Program-made: the position numbers and the translations under genes
Shown: one piece after another, positions 8,803 to 17,436 of the stretch
Numbering within the stretch: the stretch's first letter is position 1
How the letters are laid out: every line of letters begins with the position of its first letter
From: Vampirovibrio sp.
GTDB lineage: Bacteria; Cyanobacteriota; Vampirovibrionia; Vampirovibrionales; JAJTHC01
Reading direction: 5' to 3'
NCBI GenBank assembly: GCA_024998755.1
Contig: JACEUU010000003.1
Location: 682,001-746,000, forward strand
DNA length: 64,000 nt
The notes under the pieces: model-generated
What the model was told of the DNA's origin: nothing
Databases searched by the model: none
The model's input: the letters and a program-made list of their open reading frames with translations, nothing else

Positions 8803-9482
8803 TAGTTGGTAGGGTAGTTGTTTTTCTGTTTAGATGATTGCCATTCAACAAAAATAAACCCTAGTAAGGCAACCATACCTGCGTACCAATAGCCGTTATG
8901 GCGAGCTTGCTCCGTTCGGTGTGCCAAAGCACGAAGCCCTTGTTCTTTTAGTTGTTTCACATCGTTAGTCCACGGCTTAAAGAAGCCTTCGAAGTGCTTT
9001 ACATGGGCTTGAGCGATTCGCTCATCTAACGTATTTCTAAATTCGGGCAATACGTCTTCCGCCAGTTTTTTATCTTGCAAACTATTAAGATGGAGTGTAT
9101 AAATGGGCGGATTAATACCTTTTCGTTCTTGTTTGATTTTTTGATTAAATGCATTTCTATTGCTCAGTTTCTCCTGCCAGCCCTCAGGGTCTTCCGCCTT
9201 TATGGCTTCTGCTAATTTAATCGTTTCTTCCATTGAAAGCCATTGGGGCTTGCCTTCGGTGGCTAGCTTTTTTTCAATGGTTTCATGCTGAAACACATCT
9301 TTAAAATTGCTACCGTAGCTTAAGCCAGCCGTACCTATCCCTGCAGCTACTGCTAGGGCTACCGTAGCCCCTATGCCTAACAATTGCGTATTCAATTGGC
9401 TAGCCTGCGTGGGTGGCGTTGGTTTCTGCACTGCGGCATATGGGTTCGTATAAGCCGAAGAAATGCCGGTAGAAGCCATCAT
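8799..9482 (-). CDS. Hypothetical protein with two membrane segments
   Basis: The start ATGATG at 9482 has AAGGAT 6 nt upstream, so a longer reading to 9503 is unlikely. The 227-residue product has a Thr/Pro/Tyr-rich start, an Ala/Gly-rich hydrophobic stretch (LLGIGATVALAVAAGIGTAGL, about 33-53), a charged middle of about 130 residues (many Glu, Lys, Gln), and a second hydrophobic segment (MVALLGFIFVEW) near the C-terminus. No domain is recognised. Its architecture resembles 34289-34960 in this window. The stop shares TTAA with secA. Confidence 0.6.
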   Translation of the reverse strand: MMASTGISSAYTNPYAAVQKPTPPTQASQLNTQLLGIGATVALAVAAGIGTAGLSYGSNFKDVFQHETIEKKLATEGKPQWLSMEETIKLAEAIKAEDPEGWQEKLSNRNAFNQKIKQERKGINPPIYTLHLNSLQDKKLAEDVLPEFRNTLDERIAQAHVKHFEGFFKPWTNDVKQLKEQGLRALAHRTEQARHNGYWYAGMVALLGFIFVEWQSSKQKNNYPTNY

Positions 9483-9564
9483 AAAATTATCCTTACAAAG
9501 CATATTAGGAATATTGTCTTAAACAAACCATAGCAAAAAACAAAAAGTAAAGCAATAAAACAGA

Positions 9565-9604
9565 AAAACAAGACGAAGCTTAATTTTAAGCTTCGTCTTG
9601 TTTT
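9565..9604. terminator. Perfect bidirectional terminator hairpin
   Basis: Arms of 19 bp (9565-9583 and 9586-9604) form a perfect inverted repeat around AAGACGAAGCTTAA/TTAAGCTTCGTCTT. The A-run on one side and T-run on the other allow termination in both directions. It lies 30 bp after the stop of the minus-strand coiled-coil gene 9634-10029. Confidence 0.8.
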
Positions 9605-9633
9605 GATCAAAAACCTTTACGCTAAACGATAAC

Positions 9634-10029
9634 TTACCGTCTGGCTGATTCTTTTTTATATAACCCAAATTGGAAGGGCTTAAAGCTAGCTAATTCAACC
9701 TTTAAGGCTTCACGTTCCTTGGTTGTAGCAGCCAATTTTTGCCGTAACGAATCGTTTTCCGCTTTGGTACGAATTAATTCTACTACCACTTCATCTAACC
9801 CTGAAAGTTTATCATCTAACAACCGAGAAACTTCGTTAAGAATGTGTTCTTTGGAATTGGAAATGGCTTCTACAATGGCGTTTAAATTCCCCGCCCCTTG
9901 GTTTTGCGGTGCTTGGGGTTGTGAAAGTCCGCTAACCGATGCTTGGGCTTGTTGTTGGTACTGGCTTAAGGCGTACTGGTTTGTTTGTTCTTCCAAGCTG
10001 TAAACGGAAGGATGAGCGTTCATCATCAT
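9634..10029 (-). CDS. Small coiled-coil protein of unknown function
   Basis: The start is taken as ATGATGATG at 10029, after a purine-rich site (GGGAAAAAAGAAG). The 131-residue product has a Gln-rich N-terminal third (YQQQAQASVSGLSQPQAPQN). A predicted coiled coil follows from about residue 50 to 115 (ISNSKEHILNEVSRLLDDKL; ENDSLRQKLAATTKEREALK), with leucines at heptad spacing. The end is basic. There is no signal peptide or membrane segment. It is followed by a strong terminator, so it is probably a single-gene unit. The function is unknown. Confidence 0.6.
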   Translation of the reverse strand: MMMNAHPSVYSLEEQTNQYALSQYQQQAQASVSGLSQPQAPQNQGAGNLNAIVEAISNSKEHILNEVSRLLDDKLSGLDEVVVELIRTKAENDSLRQKLAATTKEREALKVELASFKPFQFGLYKKESARR

Positions 10030-10212
10030 AACTTCTTTTTTCCCTTCAAATAGTAATAGCAAATTTGTGGATAATTTTACAAATAAATTTATAGGTAATA
10101 GCGTACCAAATTTTAACGTCTATGGCTAGGGGCTTGAGCTAAAAACGTCTTAATGGTAAAGTAGTTCCACTAATTGTTGTAGATAAAACTGCTTATAAGG
10201 ATAAACCTTCTC

Positions 10213-11577
10213 ATGATGATGCAAGCCACTTTGGAAAAAAACACAGTAACCCCGTTTGAAAATACCTTGATTGTACCCGCTGGTTATACCGTTGAAAATG
10301 GTCAGTCTATTGTTGGTGGTGTACCTGTTGCGGATTTAATTGCTACCTATGGCACCCCGCTTTATGTGTTAGATGGGCAAACCATCCGTGAAGCAGCTAG
10401 GGCATATAAACAAACCCTTGAAACAGAATACAAAGCTAAAACCTTAGTGGTTTATGCCTGTAAAGCAAACTTAAACGTGGGGCTTTGCAAGCTGATGGCT
10501 CAAGAAGGCATTGGGTTAGATGTGGTTTCTGCGGGCGAATTATATACTGCCATGCAAGCGAATTTCCCTGCTAACAACATTGTGTTTAATGGGAATAACA
10601 AATCCGTCACGGAATTGGAAATGGCACTAGACTATGGCGTAGAACGCATTATTGTTGATAACTTTGATGAAATTGGTCGGTTGGCAGCGGTAGCTAAACG
10701 CTTAGGCAAAGTAGCTAACATTTTACTTCGGGTAGCCCCTGGTATTGAATGCCACACGCATGAATATATTAAAACAGGTCAAAACGATAGTAAATTTGGT
10801 TTCCCTCTGCATCAAGTAAAAAAAGCGATTGCTGAAATTGTGAATTTACATGCTGAAACGCTTTGCTTAAAGGGAATTCATGGGCATATTGGGTCTCAAA
10901 TTTTTGAATTGAAAGCGTATGAAGGCTTGGTGGATATTTTCCTAACCCTTGCCAATGAAGTACGCTCTGAATTTGGTGTAACCTTTAAAGATTTAGATTT
11001 GGGCGGTGGTTTAGGCATTGCTTACACACCAGATGACGACCCTCAGCCTATTGAAGTGCTAATGAAGCAGTTAGCCAACACGGTTCAAAGCAAAGCGGAA
11101 GCATTGAACTACCCGCTACCTAGAATTTTTGTAGAACCTGGTAGAAGCTTGATTGCTCGGGCTGGTATGACGCTATACACAGTTGGCGGACGTAAAGTTG
11201 TCGAAGGCGTTACGCCATTTATCAGCGTTGATGGGGGTATGGGAGATAATATTCGCCCTGCCTTATACCAAGCGGTTTATTCTGCTGTGGTAGCTAATAA
11301 ACTAACGCAAGCCAATACGGAAACCGTTAGAGTAGTTGGTAAATACTGCGAAAGTGGCGATGTATTGCTTCGGGCGTTTGATTGCCCAACCTTAGAACCC
11401 AACGATACCTTATTGGTATTTGGTACGGGAGCTTATAACCACGCTATGTCTTCTAACTACAACCGTATTGGTCGTCCAGCCATGGTATTGGTAGAAAATG
11501 GTAAGCATGGCTTGTTAGTAGAACGGGAAAGCTTAGCTTACCTTGCTGCTAATGACCGTATTCCTGCGTGGTTTTAA
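10213..11577 (+). CDS. lysA: Diaminopimelate decarboxylase
   Basis: LysA is a PLP enzyme that decarboxylates meso-diaminopimelate to L-lysine. Visible are the PLP-lysine motif VVYACKANLN (about 75-84), HGHIGSQI, LDLGGGLGIAY, the phosphate-binding EPGRSLIARAG, CESGD, which contributes from the partner subunit, and GAYNHAMSSNYNRIGRP. At 454 residues it is slightly longer than the typical 420, mainly at the N-terminus (MMMQATLEKN...). It starts with three tandem ATGs. A MITE (R3 copy A) begins 5 bp after the stop. Confidence 0.96.
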   Translation: MMMQATLEKNTVTPFENTLIVPAGYTVENGQSIVGGVPVADLIATYGTPLYVLDGQTIREAARAYKQTLETEYKAKTLVVYACKANLNVGLCKLMAQEGIGLDVVSAGELYTAMQANFPANNIVFNGNNKSVTELEMALDYGVERIIVDNFDEIGRLAAVAKRLGKVANILLRVAPGIECHTHEYIKTGQNDSKFGFPLHQVKKAIAEIVNLHAETLCLKGIHGHIGSQIFELKAYEGLVDIFLTLANEVRSEFGVTFKDLDLGGGLGIAYTPDDDPQPIEVLMKQLANTVQSKAEALNYPLPRIFVEPGRSLIARAGMTLYTVGGRKVVEGVTPFISVDGGMGDNIRPALYQAVYSAVVANKLTQANTETVRVVGKYCESGDVLLRAFDCPTLEPNDTLLVFGTGAYNHAMSSNYNRIGRPAMVLVENGKHGLLVERESLAYLAANDRIPAWF

Positions 11578-11581
11578 TAAT

Positions 11582-11723
11582 AGACCTCTTGCATGACTCG
11601 ATATCTGGGGCATCTTTTTTGTCATTTACGGTACTCCCTCTGTTATTTACCTTATGTAAACGCCCTCGGTTCTTTCCGCATTCCTAGAATCTGCACCCAC
11701 CTATCGAGCCATGCAAGAGGTCT
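11582..11723 (+). mobile_element. R3 MITE copy A (142 bp)
   Basis: The element starts AGACCTCTTGCATGACTCGA and ends with the near-perfect complement (TCGAGCCATGCAAGAGGTCT). It has no ORF. The interior matches copies B (25575-25718) and D (59633-59774). It sits 5 bp after the lysA stop. The flanking trinucleotides are AAT and CAT, so one base of a possible 3-bp duplication has changed. Confidence 0.85.
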
Positions 11724-11891
11724 CATCATTTAACGCACCTAAAATAACGTCAAATGTAGTATTTTTAGATAAATCACCCAATTTTTTGATTGAGAAATTC
11801 GATACTAATAATAGCTAAGGAACTATCCTTCCTTGCATTCTGTTATCAGTTCGCTCATTCCCCCAAAAAAAGTGGTGTGTTATTTTCTATT

Positions 11892-14030
11892 ATGCTTGAT
11901 GTTAATTGTGCCTTAGCCCTTATTAGTGCAACAGCGGTTTCTTTTATTTTTCATAAACTAAAATTACCCGTTGTACTGGGCTTCATGGTTACGGGGGTTC
12001 TGCTTGGGCCGTTTGGGTTTAAGCTAATTGCCAATGTTGAAACCATTAGTGGCATGGCGGAATTGGGCATCATTTTCCTACTATTCATGGTGGGGTTAGA
12101 ACTATCGCCGGATAAAATCAAAAAAATGAAACTAGCCAACCTTCTGGGGGGCGTAGGGCAATTGCTTTTAACCACAATAGCCTTTGCAGGGTTATTAATA
12201 TTGTTTAAAGCACCTACGGTTGTTGCGTTTGTACTAGGTGGGGTGTTATCGCTTAGTTCAACGGCGTTGGTTATGAAAAGCATAGAAGAAAAAGGCGAAA
12301 AAGAATCTGGCATGGGGCGGTTGACGCTTGGCACGCTTATTGTGCAAGATATTGCTGTTATTCCGCTACTAACGTTCGTTCCACTGCTGGGTGAAGTAAT
12401 GAAGCATGGTACATTTAATTTACCAGTTTTTGCCCTAGGTATTGTTAAAGCGTTTGGTATGTTGGGCTTAACGGTACTTTTAAGTACTCGGGTTATTCCG
12501 TTTCTAATGGATAAATTAGCCTATACGGGTAATCGGGAATTATTTACCATTTCCGTTTTTAGCTTAGGTGTGGGAATGTCATTTTTAACCGCATACTTGG
12601 GGCTTTCCCCTGAAGCGGGTGCATTTGTAGCAGGTATTGCGTTAAGTGGCAGTATTTACTGCAAACAGGTTATTAGTGATACTCGTCCCTTTCGGGACGT
12701 ATTTGCTTCACTGTTCTTTATTTCGCTCGGTGGTTTGTTGAATTTACCCTTTATCAAAGCCAATTTTATTTCAGTGGGGTGCCTACTGTTAATGATTGTT
12801 AGCGTTAAGATGGTCATGTCGCTTGTCGCTTTTAGAATAAGTCGGTTTTCTTGGCATAGTACCATTTTAACCAGTGTCTGCTTATTTCAAGTGGGCGAAC
12901 TTTCTTTTATGGTTATGCACACCTTACAGAAAACGGTTAAAGGGGCTCCGCGTATTGAAGCTTGGCTTGCCAAATGGGATGACCCTATCGTTAATGCCAT
13001 TATTTTATCGATGTTTTTAACCCCTTTAATGGTTAGTTTAGTTCTTGGCTATGTGGCACCATTCATCAGTCAGTTAACGAAAAAACTCGACAAAACAGAC
13101 ATGATGAAGACCCACGGGTTAAACAATAAAATTATGGCTACCCACACTAACGATAGCGTTATTTTAGTAGGCTACGGGCCCGTTGGGCAACAAGTTGCCA
13201 AAGCATTACAACTCGAAAATATTCCTTACCATATTATTGAAATGAACCCTTCTACTGTTAGAAGCTTGCAAACTGAAGGTATTCCTGTTTTATATGGCGA
13301 CGCTACTGAACCAGAGCTATTACACTCAGCGGGTATTAAAAAAGCAAACTTACTAATTATAACCCTACCTAATGCCCATGCTTGCGAAGAAATTACCTTA
13401 CAAGCCAGACGATTGAATCCGGAAATTAAGGTGATGGCAAGAGCAAAATTTGAGGCAGATATTACGCCGCTTTACAATGCGGGTGCTGATTTAATTGTTT
13501 ACGATGAACTTGAAGCAGGTATTCGGTTTGTGCAAAATGCGTTGATTGTTTCAAAAATATCCTTAACAGAAGCCCACTTTATGAGCCGTATTATCAGAGA
13601 AGAATTTGAAACGCAATATTATCAAAGAACTGATTTAGAGCGTCTACAGGAAAATAATCACTTACTCTTGCTAGGCAAACTGCAAATGGAATGGCTTCGG
13701 GTTTCTCCACAATGTTTATTTATAAAACAAACATTGTTGGAAACAAACATTTGGGAAAAAACGGGCGTCTATGTTGTTGGTATTCTCTGCACAATAACAG
13801 CAGAATGGAAAGAAGCCTACCCAACACAAATAATTAATGCTAACGATACGCTTATTTGCTTAGGTACAATGGAACAACTAACCGTGTTAAAAGCTTATTT
13901 AACACCAGAAGTGCTAGATGCTGAAGACTGTTCTATTACTGATTTTGAGCATTTAACCTTGCTTGGTCTATTAGCTCCTCTTTTGGAAGACCCTGCAAAA
14001 GTTCCTTCACCACAGAACAAAAAACCCTAA
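11892..14030 (+). CDS. CPA2-family monovalent cation:proton antiporter with RCK domain (Kef type)
   Basis: This membrane transporter probably exchanges K+ or Na+ for H+. The start is ATG 11892 (MLDVNCALAL), because the upstream extension begins at a TTG and is not hydrophobic in the family manner. The first 400 residues hold about 12 membrane segments with family blocks (KLPVVLGFMVTGVLLGP, GIIFLLFMVGLELSP, SLSSTALVMKSI, QDIAVIPLL, LGLSPEAGAFVAGIALS). An RCK/TrkA-N Rossmann domain follows (VILVGYGPVGQQVAKAL, about 421-437; YGDATEPELLHSAGI), then an RCK_C domain (about 580-670). Total length is 712 residues. R1 copy 1 starts 11 bp after the stop. Confidence 0.9.
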   Translation: MLDVNCALALISATAVSFIFHKLKLPVVLGFMVTGVLLGPFGFKLIANVETISGMAELGIIFLLFMVGLELSPDKIKKMKLANLLGGVGQLLLTTIAFAGLLILFKAPTVVAFVLGGVLSLSSTALVMKSIEEKGEKESGMGRLTLGTLIVQDIAVIPLLTFVPLLGEVMKHGTFNLPVFALGIVKAFGMLGLTVLLSTRVIPFLMDKLAYTGNRELFTISVFSLGVGMSFLTAYLGLSPEAGAFVAGIALSGSIYCKQVISDTRPFRDVFASLFFISLGGLLNLPFIKANFISVGCLLLMIVSVKMVMSLVAFRISRFSWHSTILTSVCLFQVGELSFMVMHTLQKTVKGAPRIEAWLAKWDDPIVNAIILSMFLTPLMVSLVLGYVAPFISQLTKKLDKTDMMKTHGLNNKIMATHTNDSVILVGYGPVGQQVAKALQLENIPYHIIEMNPSTVRSLQTEGIPVLYGDATEPELLHSAGIKKANLLIITLPNAHACEEITLQARRLNPEIKVMARAKFEADITPLYNAGADLIVYDELEAGIRFVQNALIVSKISLTEAHFMSRIIREEFETQYYQRTDLERLQENNHLLLLGKLQMEWLRVSPQCLFIKQTLLETNIWEKTGVYVVGILCTITAEWKEAYPTQIINANDTLICLGTMEQLTVLKAYLTPEVLDAEDCSITDFEHLTLLGLLAPLLEDPAKVPSPQNKKP

Positions 14031-14040
14031 TCATACCACT

Positions 14041-14339
14041 TATACCCCTTAAAAGTTTAAATAGCGTAAGAGTTCAAATCAATCAGTAGGAACGACCATC
14101 GCATTTGCTCTGCAGCTGCCGATGCGTTCCGTCCACCGCAGGGTCGAAAAGAGCATCCCTCCGTCAATGCCCGTAGTGGCAGAGGAGGGTGGCTTTTCGG
14201 GGGTTTTTAGGGGCTTACCCCTGAATTTGTGGGGGGTGTCGGGGGGCTGCCAAACAGCAGTCCCCTGACAAACCAACCAGCGAAAGTTAGGAACGACAAT
14301 CGATGAGAGAGCACGTCATTTAATCATTGAATTGGTATT
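14041..14339 (-). repeat. R1 long repeat, copy 1
   Basis: The outer ends are inverted (TTAAAAGTTTAAATAGCG and its imperfect complement with ATTGAATTGGTAT). The core carries GTTTGTCAGGGGACTGC-TGTTTG-GCAGCCCCCCGAC as one hairpin, AGGGG-CCCCT as a second and a CCCTCC-TGCC/GGCA-GGAGGG hairpin. It lies in the reverse orientation and fills the gap between the Kef-type transporter and the HtrA gene. Confidence 0.85.
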
Positions 14340-14351
14340 AGGGGGTACGGT

Positions 14352-15554
14352 TTACTTTAAAGCTTCCAAGGTAACGGATATCGTTTTCACCGTTTGCGTA
14401 CCCCTCGGCACAACCGTTAATACAATGGATTGCTTTGGCTGCTTGGCTTCTACGGCGTTCATCAACGTATCGGCGGATTTAACTGCCACACCATCCACCG
14501 CCGTAATCACATCACCCCCAACAATTAAGGGCATGGTGGGCTCACTGGTAGGAATGGTTTGTGTTCCACCGTGCAGACCCACTTTGGCGGCGGGTGAATT
14601 CGGCATTACGTTAGCTAACATGACCCCTGTTTTTGTCTTCAAACCGAGTATTCTGGCTACTCTAGGGGTTACTTCAATACCCAACTGCACACCAAGGTAG
14701 GCTCGTTGAATTTTCCCAAACCGAATTAAATCGTTGGCTACCCGCATGGCTTTATCAACAGGCACGGCAAAACTAATGCCATTAGAAGCCCCTGATGGCG
14801 AAAAAATAGCGGTGTTAATGCCAATTAATTCTCCTTGGGTATTTAATAACGCACCGCCTGAATTACCGGGGTTAATGGCGGCATCGGTTTGAATAATCCC
14901 TTCCATTACCCGCCCTTCTTGGGAAGGTAGCCTTCTGCCTAACATGGAAACGACGCCGGTGGTTAACGTCCCATCCAACCCAAAGGGATTACCAATGGCT
15001 AGTACCCATTGCCCTATTTGAAGAGATGCTGAATGCCCCACCGGCACGGTTGGAAAAAGTTGATTGGGTTGTTTTGGGGTTATTTTTAGTACGGCAATAT
15101 CAATGGTCGGGTCTACCCCAACCACTTTGGCAACATACGGATTTTCTTCGCCTTGCAAAAAAACTTCCAATATGGAACTACCGGCTATAACATGGGCATT
15201 GGTTAACAAATACCCTTGCGGATGAATCAGAACCCCTGAACCCATCCCACGCTTAACACCGCCAGTTAACGCATCTAGCCCTGCAGCAATAGAGGTAATA
15301 TTAACAACCGCTGATGAGCGTTCCTTGTATAGGGCAACCAAGCGTTGTTCTTCTACCAACAACGGCGATTGGCTTAATTGACTAGCCACTGCAGGGCTAA
15401 CCACTTTTGCAGGGTCTGCAACGGAAGCGGGTGGCACACTGCCTACTAATGAAAATAACAATACAACGCAAAGCACTAGCACTAAACCTGTACCCGTTGC
15501 CCATTTATTATCTTTTTTGAGAGAATTTAACCAGTTAAGCCAATTAATTACCAT
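14352..15554 (-). CDS. HtrA/Deg-family serine protease
   Basis: This is a periplasmic or membrane-anchored quality-control protease. The N-terminus has a single hydrophobic segment (about 21-40). The trypsin-like domain shows the catalytic triad: His121 in TNAHVIAG, Asp152 in TIDIAVLK and Ser232 in NPGNSGGALL. One PDZ domain follows (about 280-395, with RAYLGVQLG and GGDVITAVDG). It has 400 residues, as for single-PDZ cyanobacterial Hho/Deg proteins. The stop is close to R1 copy 1. The gene upstream on the same strand (15600-16211) may be co-transcribed. Confidence 0.92.
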   Translation of the reverse strand: MVINWLNWLNSLKKDNKWATGTGLVLVLCVVLLFSLVGSVPPASVADPAKVVSPAVASQLSQSPLLVEEQRLVALYKERSSAVVNITSIAAGLDALTGGVKRGMGSGVLIHPQGYLLTNAHVIAGSSILEVFLQGEENPYVAKVVGVDPTIDIAVLKITPKQPNQLFPTVPVGHSASLQIGQWVLAIGNPFGLDGTLTTGVVSMLGRRLPSQEGRVMEGIIQTDAAINPGNSGGALLNTQGELIGINTAIFSPSGASNGISFAVPVDKAMRVANDLIRFGKIQRAYLGVQLGIEVTPRVARILGLKTKTGVMLANVMPNSPAAKVGLHGGTQTIPTSEPTMPLIVGGDVITAVDGVAVKSADTLMNAVEAKQPKQSIVLTVVPRGTQTVKTISVTLEALK

Positions 15555-15572
15555 AGAGTTATAAAAACCTTA

Positions 15573-15610
15573 TACCTCTTGCACGATTCGAGAGGCATCT
15601 TATTTTTTGG
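15573..15610 (+). mobile_element. Remnant of an R3 MITE end
   Basis: ACCTCTTGCACGATTCGAGA followed by GGCATCTTATTTTTT matches the left end of R3 with about 9 bp deleted. Only this end is present. It spans the stop codon of the minus-strand gene at 15600 and the gap before the HtrA gene. Confidence 0.55.
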
Positions 15611-16211
15611 GTGTCTGTTCTTCTTGTTCTTTGGCATCTAAAGCCTGTTGTTTTTTTTCTTGCAATTTTGTTGCGGCGGCTAATTGAAGGGCTTCGGCTT
15701 GTTGTTTACGCCATTTTAACCAGTGGGCGGAAGGAGTGGGGGTTCGTTCTTTGGGGGCGGCAGAGCGTAACGAAAATCGCTCGTTTTCACTACTAGCAGA
15801 AGGTTTATTGTTTTGGGCTTGTTTTTTGGGTGTTTTGGGCTTGGTTACCATGCCAGTCTCTTTTTTCCCCAGTTTTTCCACCGAAGATTTTTTAGTGCCA
15901 AAGTTAAAATCAACGTCATCCATGTTGGCTAAATCAGCTTCGTCTAGCACAACGTGAATAGAAGGGCGAAAAATACCATATAGCACAACACACACAATTG
16001 CCCATAGTAGAAACCCTTGCTGAATACCAATTACAGGGCCTCCCAAGGTTTCGTACACAAGGGCATTCCATAATGCAGTGGCAACCATGCTAGGCAAAAT
16101 TAGCACTAAAAATAGTACGGCTAAGCTAGAACCTATAATAATGAACAAACCTAACCAGCCACTAAGTTCCAAGCGTTGCATGATATACACACTTTCTGAG
16201 GAATGAAACAT
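15600..16211 (-). CDS. Hypothetical membrane protein with charged cytoplasmic tail
   Basis: The start at 16211 has an excellent AAAGGTGG site 9 nt upstream. The 203-residue product has two membrane helices (about 20-45 and 62-82). A long hydrophilic tail follows, rich in Lys, Gln, Pro and Ala, with the end strongly helical and charged (KWRKQQAEALQLAAATKLQE). There is no known domain. It lies 45 bp upstream of the HtrA gene on the same strand, which suggests an envelope-related operon. The 3' end overlaps an R3 remnant. Confidence 0.65.
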   Translation of the reverse strand: MFHSSESVYIMQRLELSGWLGLFIIIGSSLAVLFLVLILPSMVATALWNALVYETLGGPVIGIQQGFLLWAIVCVVLYGIFRPSIHVVLDEADLANMDDVDFNFGTKKSSVEKLGKKETGMVTKPKTPKKQAQNNKPSASSENERFSLRSAAPKERTPTPSAHWLKWRKQQAEALQLAAATKLQEKKQQALDAKEQEEQTPKK

Positions 16212-16365
16212 AAAACAATACCACCTTTATGGTAGTACACTTTAGGTTCAAAGACAAGAAAAAGCACACTTGTGCCAGTAAGCCGTTACATTGTTACAAA
16301 GCCTTAGCACTTTTGAACGAAACGGTAGAATATCCCTAATTATTAGCCCCTGTTGAAAACCTCCA

Positions 16366-16613
16366 TTTGAACCATATGCAGTTGGAGGCAGGCTGGTGCG
16401 AGCGTAGCGAAGCAGAGCATTTAGGGAGCCTCTAGCTTCCGCTCAAGCCTGTTTTCAACGTACATGGAAACAAATCAACCCTTGAGAGGGGTTTATTAAG
16501 GGGGCGTGGAGCCTCCTTGATTTTGCGAGGGGTGTGGGGGGTCTGCTAGAAGCAGAGTGATTGCATAGCAATCAACAAATACCACCCCCCATGAAGCCCT
16601 AGTCCCAAGCGAT
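16366..16613 (-). repeat. R2 repeat, copy a
   Basis: It contains the R2 hallmark CTTCGCTACGCTCGCACC in reverse orientation, the purine-rich GCTTGAGCGGAAGC block, and a GC-rich end with CCCCCCATGAAGCCCTAG. The rest of the 16212-16856 gap shows no gene. It has a small TCCACC-TAAT-GGTGGA hairpin near 16665. Confidence 0.8.
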
Positions 16614-16856
16614 AATCTGCTCGGCATTTTTGTTACTAAGCTTTAGACCATTTCAAAAACTTCCACCTAATGGTGGAGGAAATTCTCATCAAAACCGTTG
16701 ATGCTATAGCTATAAGCAGTCTACCAATGGGTGTTTCAGTGTATTTTTTACGCAATCCCCACAAGACGTTTCTAAATTAGATAGAATAGACTGATATTAA
16801 GCATTTTCTAACCCTTCAACCATGAAGAGCGTGAGAAAGAGAGAGAGAAAAAAACG

Positions 16857-17267
16857 ATGATGATGATGATGGTTAGTATCCCCCCTTCGCTTAGTGGTAA
16901 TAGTGCAGATATTACCAAGTTAGCCACAGATAATTTAATGAATTTTCAAAAAGCCGCCGAAGTGTTTGAAACCAAGAAGAAGGTATCGGATACGGCGTTT
17001 GATTTAAGTAAAGAACAACCCATGGAAAGTGGCTTAAATGCCAAGGGGCTAGATTTTGGTCAATCGTTGAAAAGTGAACTGCAACGGGTCAACCAATTAC
17101 AGCAGGATGCCCATACCGCAATTCAAGATTATGCTGCGGGTGGCGATACCCCTGTACACCAAGTCATGTTGGCAGTTAACAAAGCGGAACTTTCTTTGCA
17201 ATTAGCCACGCAGGTACGCAATAAAATGGTTATGGCGTATCAAGAAGTATCAAGAATGCAAATTTAA
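16857..17267 (+). CDS. fliE: Flagellar hook-basal body protein FliE
   Basis: FliE links the MS ring to the proximal rod. The C-terminal two thirds match the family: GLDFGQSLKSELQRVNQLQQDA, then DTPVHQVMLAVNKAELSLQLATQVRNKMVMAYQEVSRMQI, with the typical M-x-x-x-x-K-A-x-L-x-x-Q-x-x-x-x-V-R-N-K pattern. It has 136 residues, somewhat longer than the usual 100-110 because of the N-terminal part. It begins with five consecutive ATGs after a purine-rich run (GAGAAAGAGAGAGAG). fliF follows after a 170-bp gap that contains an R4 repeat. Confidence 0.93.
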   Translation: MMMMMVSIPPSLSGNSADITKLATDNLMNFQKAAEVFETKKKVSDTAFDLSKEQPMESGLNAKGLDFGQSLKSELQRVNQLQQDAHTAIQDYAAGGDTPVHQVMLAVNKAELSLQLATQVRNKMVMAYQEVSRMQI

Positions 17268-17304
17268 CCAAACGGTCACTGGTATTATTATACCAACGTA
17301 TATC

Positions 17305-17373
17305 CGTAGGGGCGAATTGCATTCGCCCGCTTAAAAAGTAATAGAAACGGGTGGATGCAATCCACCCCTACAC
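17305..17373 (+). repeat. R4 double-hairpin repeat upstream of fliF
   Basis: Two adjacent palindromes, GTAGGGGCGAATTGC-ATTCGCCC and GGGTGGATGC-AATCCACCCC, are separated by about 25 bp and bounded by GTAGGGG/CCCCTAC. An almost identical arrangement lies at 56509-56576. Short forms occur at 25247-25274 and 26005-26075. Confidence 0.75.
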
Positions 17374-17436
17374 AGAAAAATAATCGTGTAAACCGCACTC
17401 CATTTGTTTGAAATAGACAGGAACGCCCCTTTCGTG

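Noticed and set aside
11790-11891. N-terminal extension of the Kef-type transporter
   Set aside because: It begins with TTG and adds residues unlike the family; ATG 11892 fits the family start.
14332-14700. Plus-strand ORF overlapping the HtrA gene
   Set aside because: It lies opposite a well-conserved protease frame and has no family match.
16770-16800. Possible sigma-28 promoter before fliE (TAAA...GACTGATA)
   Set aside because: The spacing is 12 instead of 15 bp and the -10 match is weak.
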